Shown: positions 63,714 through 64,000 of the stretch, in pieces | Position numbering within the stretch: position 1 is the first letter of the stretch | Layout: each line of letters begins with the position of its first letter | NCBI RefSeq assembly: GCF_964340835.1 | Contig: NZ_OZ204251.1 | Length of the DNA: 64,000 nt | Reading direction: 5' to 3' (one strand) | Source: Bombilactobacillus bombi | Lineage (GTDB): Bacteria; Bacillota; Bacilli; Lactobacillales; Lactobacillaceae | Translations under genes and position numbers: made by a program | Notes under the pieces: model-generated | Seen by the model: only the letters and a program-made list of their open reading frames with translations | The model's database searches: none | What the model was told of the DNA's origin: nothing

Positions 63714-64000
63714 TTAGTAAGCATGAACTAAACGCTCATATACTTTAGTGGTTAAGCCATAAATAGCCAAGTAGGCTAATAACATAATTCCTAAAGTCGA
63801 CAGTGCAACATAAATAACTAATTGATCATTATACAAACTTAGTTGTTTTAAAATACTACTGATAGCTGGCAGGGCAAAGGCAATATTTACCGTTGCACCA
63901 ATAATCGGTAACATGAACACTAGCAAAACTTGACTATGAATCGCCTGCCGAGTTTCTTGCTTACTTAATCCCACTTGCTGCATAGTTTGAAAACGTTCAC
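63714..64000 (-). CDS. ABC transporter permease, FtsX-like, C-terminal part (partial)
   Basis: The last 95 codons of a gene cut by the right edge of the window; the frame is open to base 64000. ERFQTMQQVGLSKQETRQAIHSQ is the coupling helix before the penultimate membrane segment; two hydrophobic segments then follow (VLLVFMLPIIGATVNIAFALP and LVIYVALSTLGIMLLAYLAIYG). It resembles the C-terminus of BceB/FtsX permeases of peptide-sensing exporters. The ATG at 63983 is internal, not the start. Confidence 0.85.
   Translation of the reverse strand, partial: ERFQTMQQVGLSKQETRQAIHSQVLLVFMLPIIGATVNIAFALPAISSILKQLSLYNDQLVIYVALSTLGIMLLAYLAIYGLTTKVYERLVHAY

Noticed and set aside
1..64000. CRISPR array, tRNA, rRNA, prophage or complete insertion sequence
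   Set aside because: No spaced direct repeats, tRNA-like cloverleaf motifs, phage gene order or intact transposase gene could be found by reading.

Overview
The window is a chromosomal segment of a low-GC Gram-positive bacterium, almost certainly a member of the Lactobacillaceae. Signs of this are the complete D-alanylation (dlt) operon with its tiny dltX gene, a mannose-family PTS with its DUF956 partner, a Rex regulator, a CIRCE-controlled groESL pair, a T-box in front of alaS, a THF riboswitch in front of folT, and frequent TTG/GTG starts behind strong Shine-Dalgarno sequences. Species cannot be fixed from the sequence alone; a small-genome lactobacillus is the best guess. I see no rRNA, tRNA, CRISPR array or intact insertion sequence.

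Layout. 1-1.6 kb: end of a ytxH/ytxG-like pair and an MscS channel. 1.6-8.1 kb: an unusually AT-rich accessory block with an AraC regulator, a cre-controlled GH65 glycoside phosphorylase, an endonuclease/exonuclease/phosphatase-fold enzyme and an MFS transporter, interrupted by about 1 kb of gene-free, decayed-looking DNA. 8.3-14.3 kb: rdgB, murI and dltXABCD (cell wall and teichoic acid). 14.4-26.8 kb: housekeeping genes on the minus strand (trxA, mutS2, cvpA, yrzB-yqgF-ireB, alaS with T-box, DEAD-box helicase, nrnA-type DHH phosphoesterase, dinB, zwf). 27.0-36.8 kb: one long repair/tRNA-modification operon, ymdB-mutS-mutL-ruvA-ruvB-queA-tgt-yajC. 37-38.4 kb: a polytopic membrane protein. 38.4-44.2 kb: groESL, an LtaS-type phosphoglycerol transferase, and rex-manA. 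44.3-49.5 kb: an ABC-F ATPase and the mannose PTS. 49.6-53.1 kb: tsaB-tsaD, riboswitch-controlled folT, asparaginase. 53.2-64 kb: accessory transport and regulation: a TetR-controlled ABC exporter, a divergent GltS-like permease versus amidohydrolase/M20 peptidase module, an XRE/DUF2975 pair, a CPBP protease, a ThrE exporter, an ABC ATPase remnant, a membrane-anchored XRE regulator and the end of an FtsX-like permease.

The most original content is in the accessory pieces. One is the GH65-EEP-MFS operon, a candidate catabolic system for an unusual, possibly phosphodiester-containing glucoside. Another is the amidohydrolase/M20/permease module, read from back-to-back promoters with identical core hexamers. 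Three well-defined operator-like palindromes also lie in promoters: the TetR site, the XRE/DUF2975 site, and the site in the amidohydrolase promoter. Start codons were reassigned where the Shine-Dalgarno position decided it; these changes are noted entry by entry.
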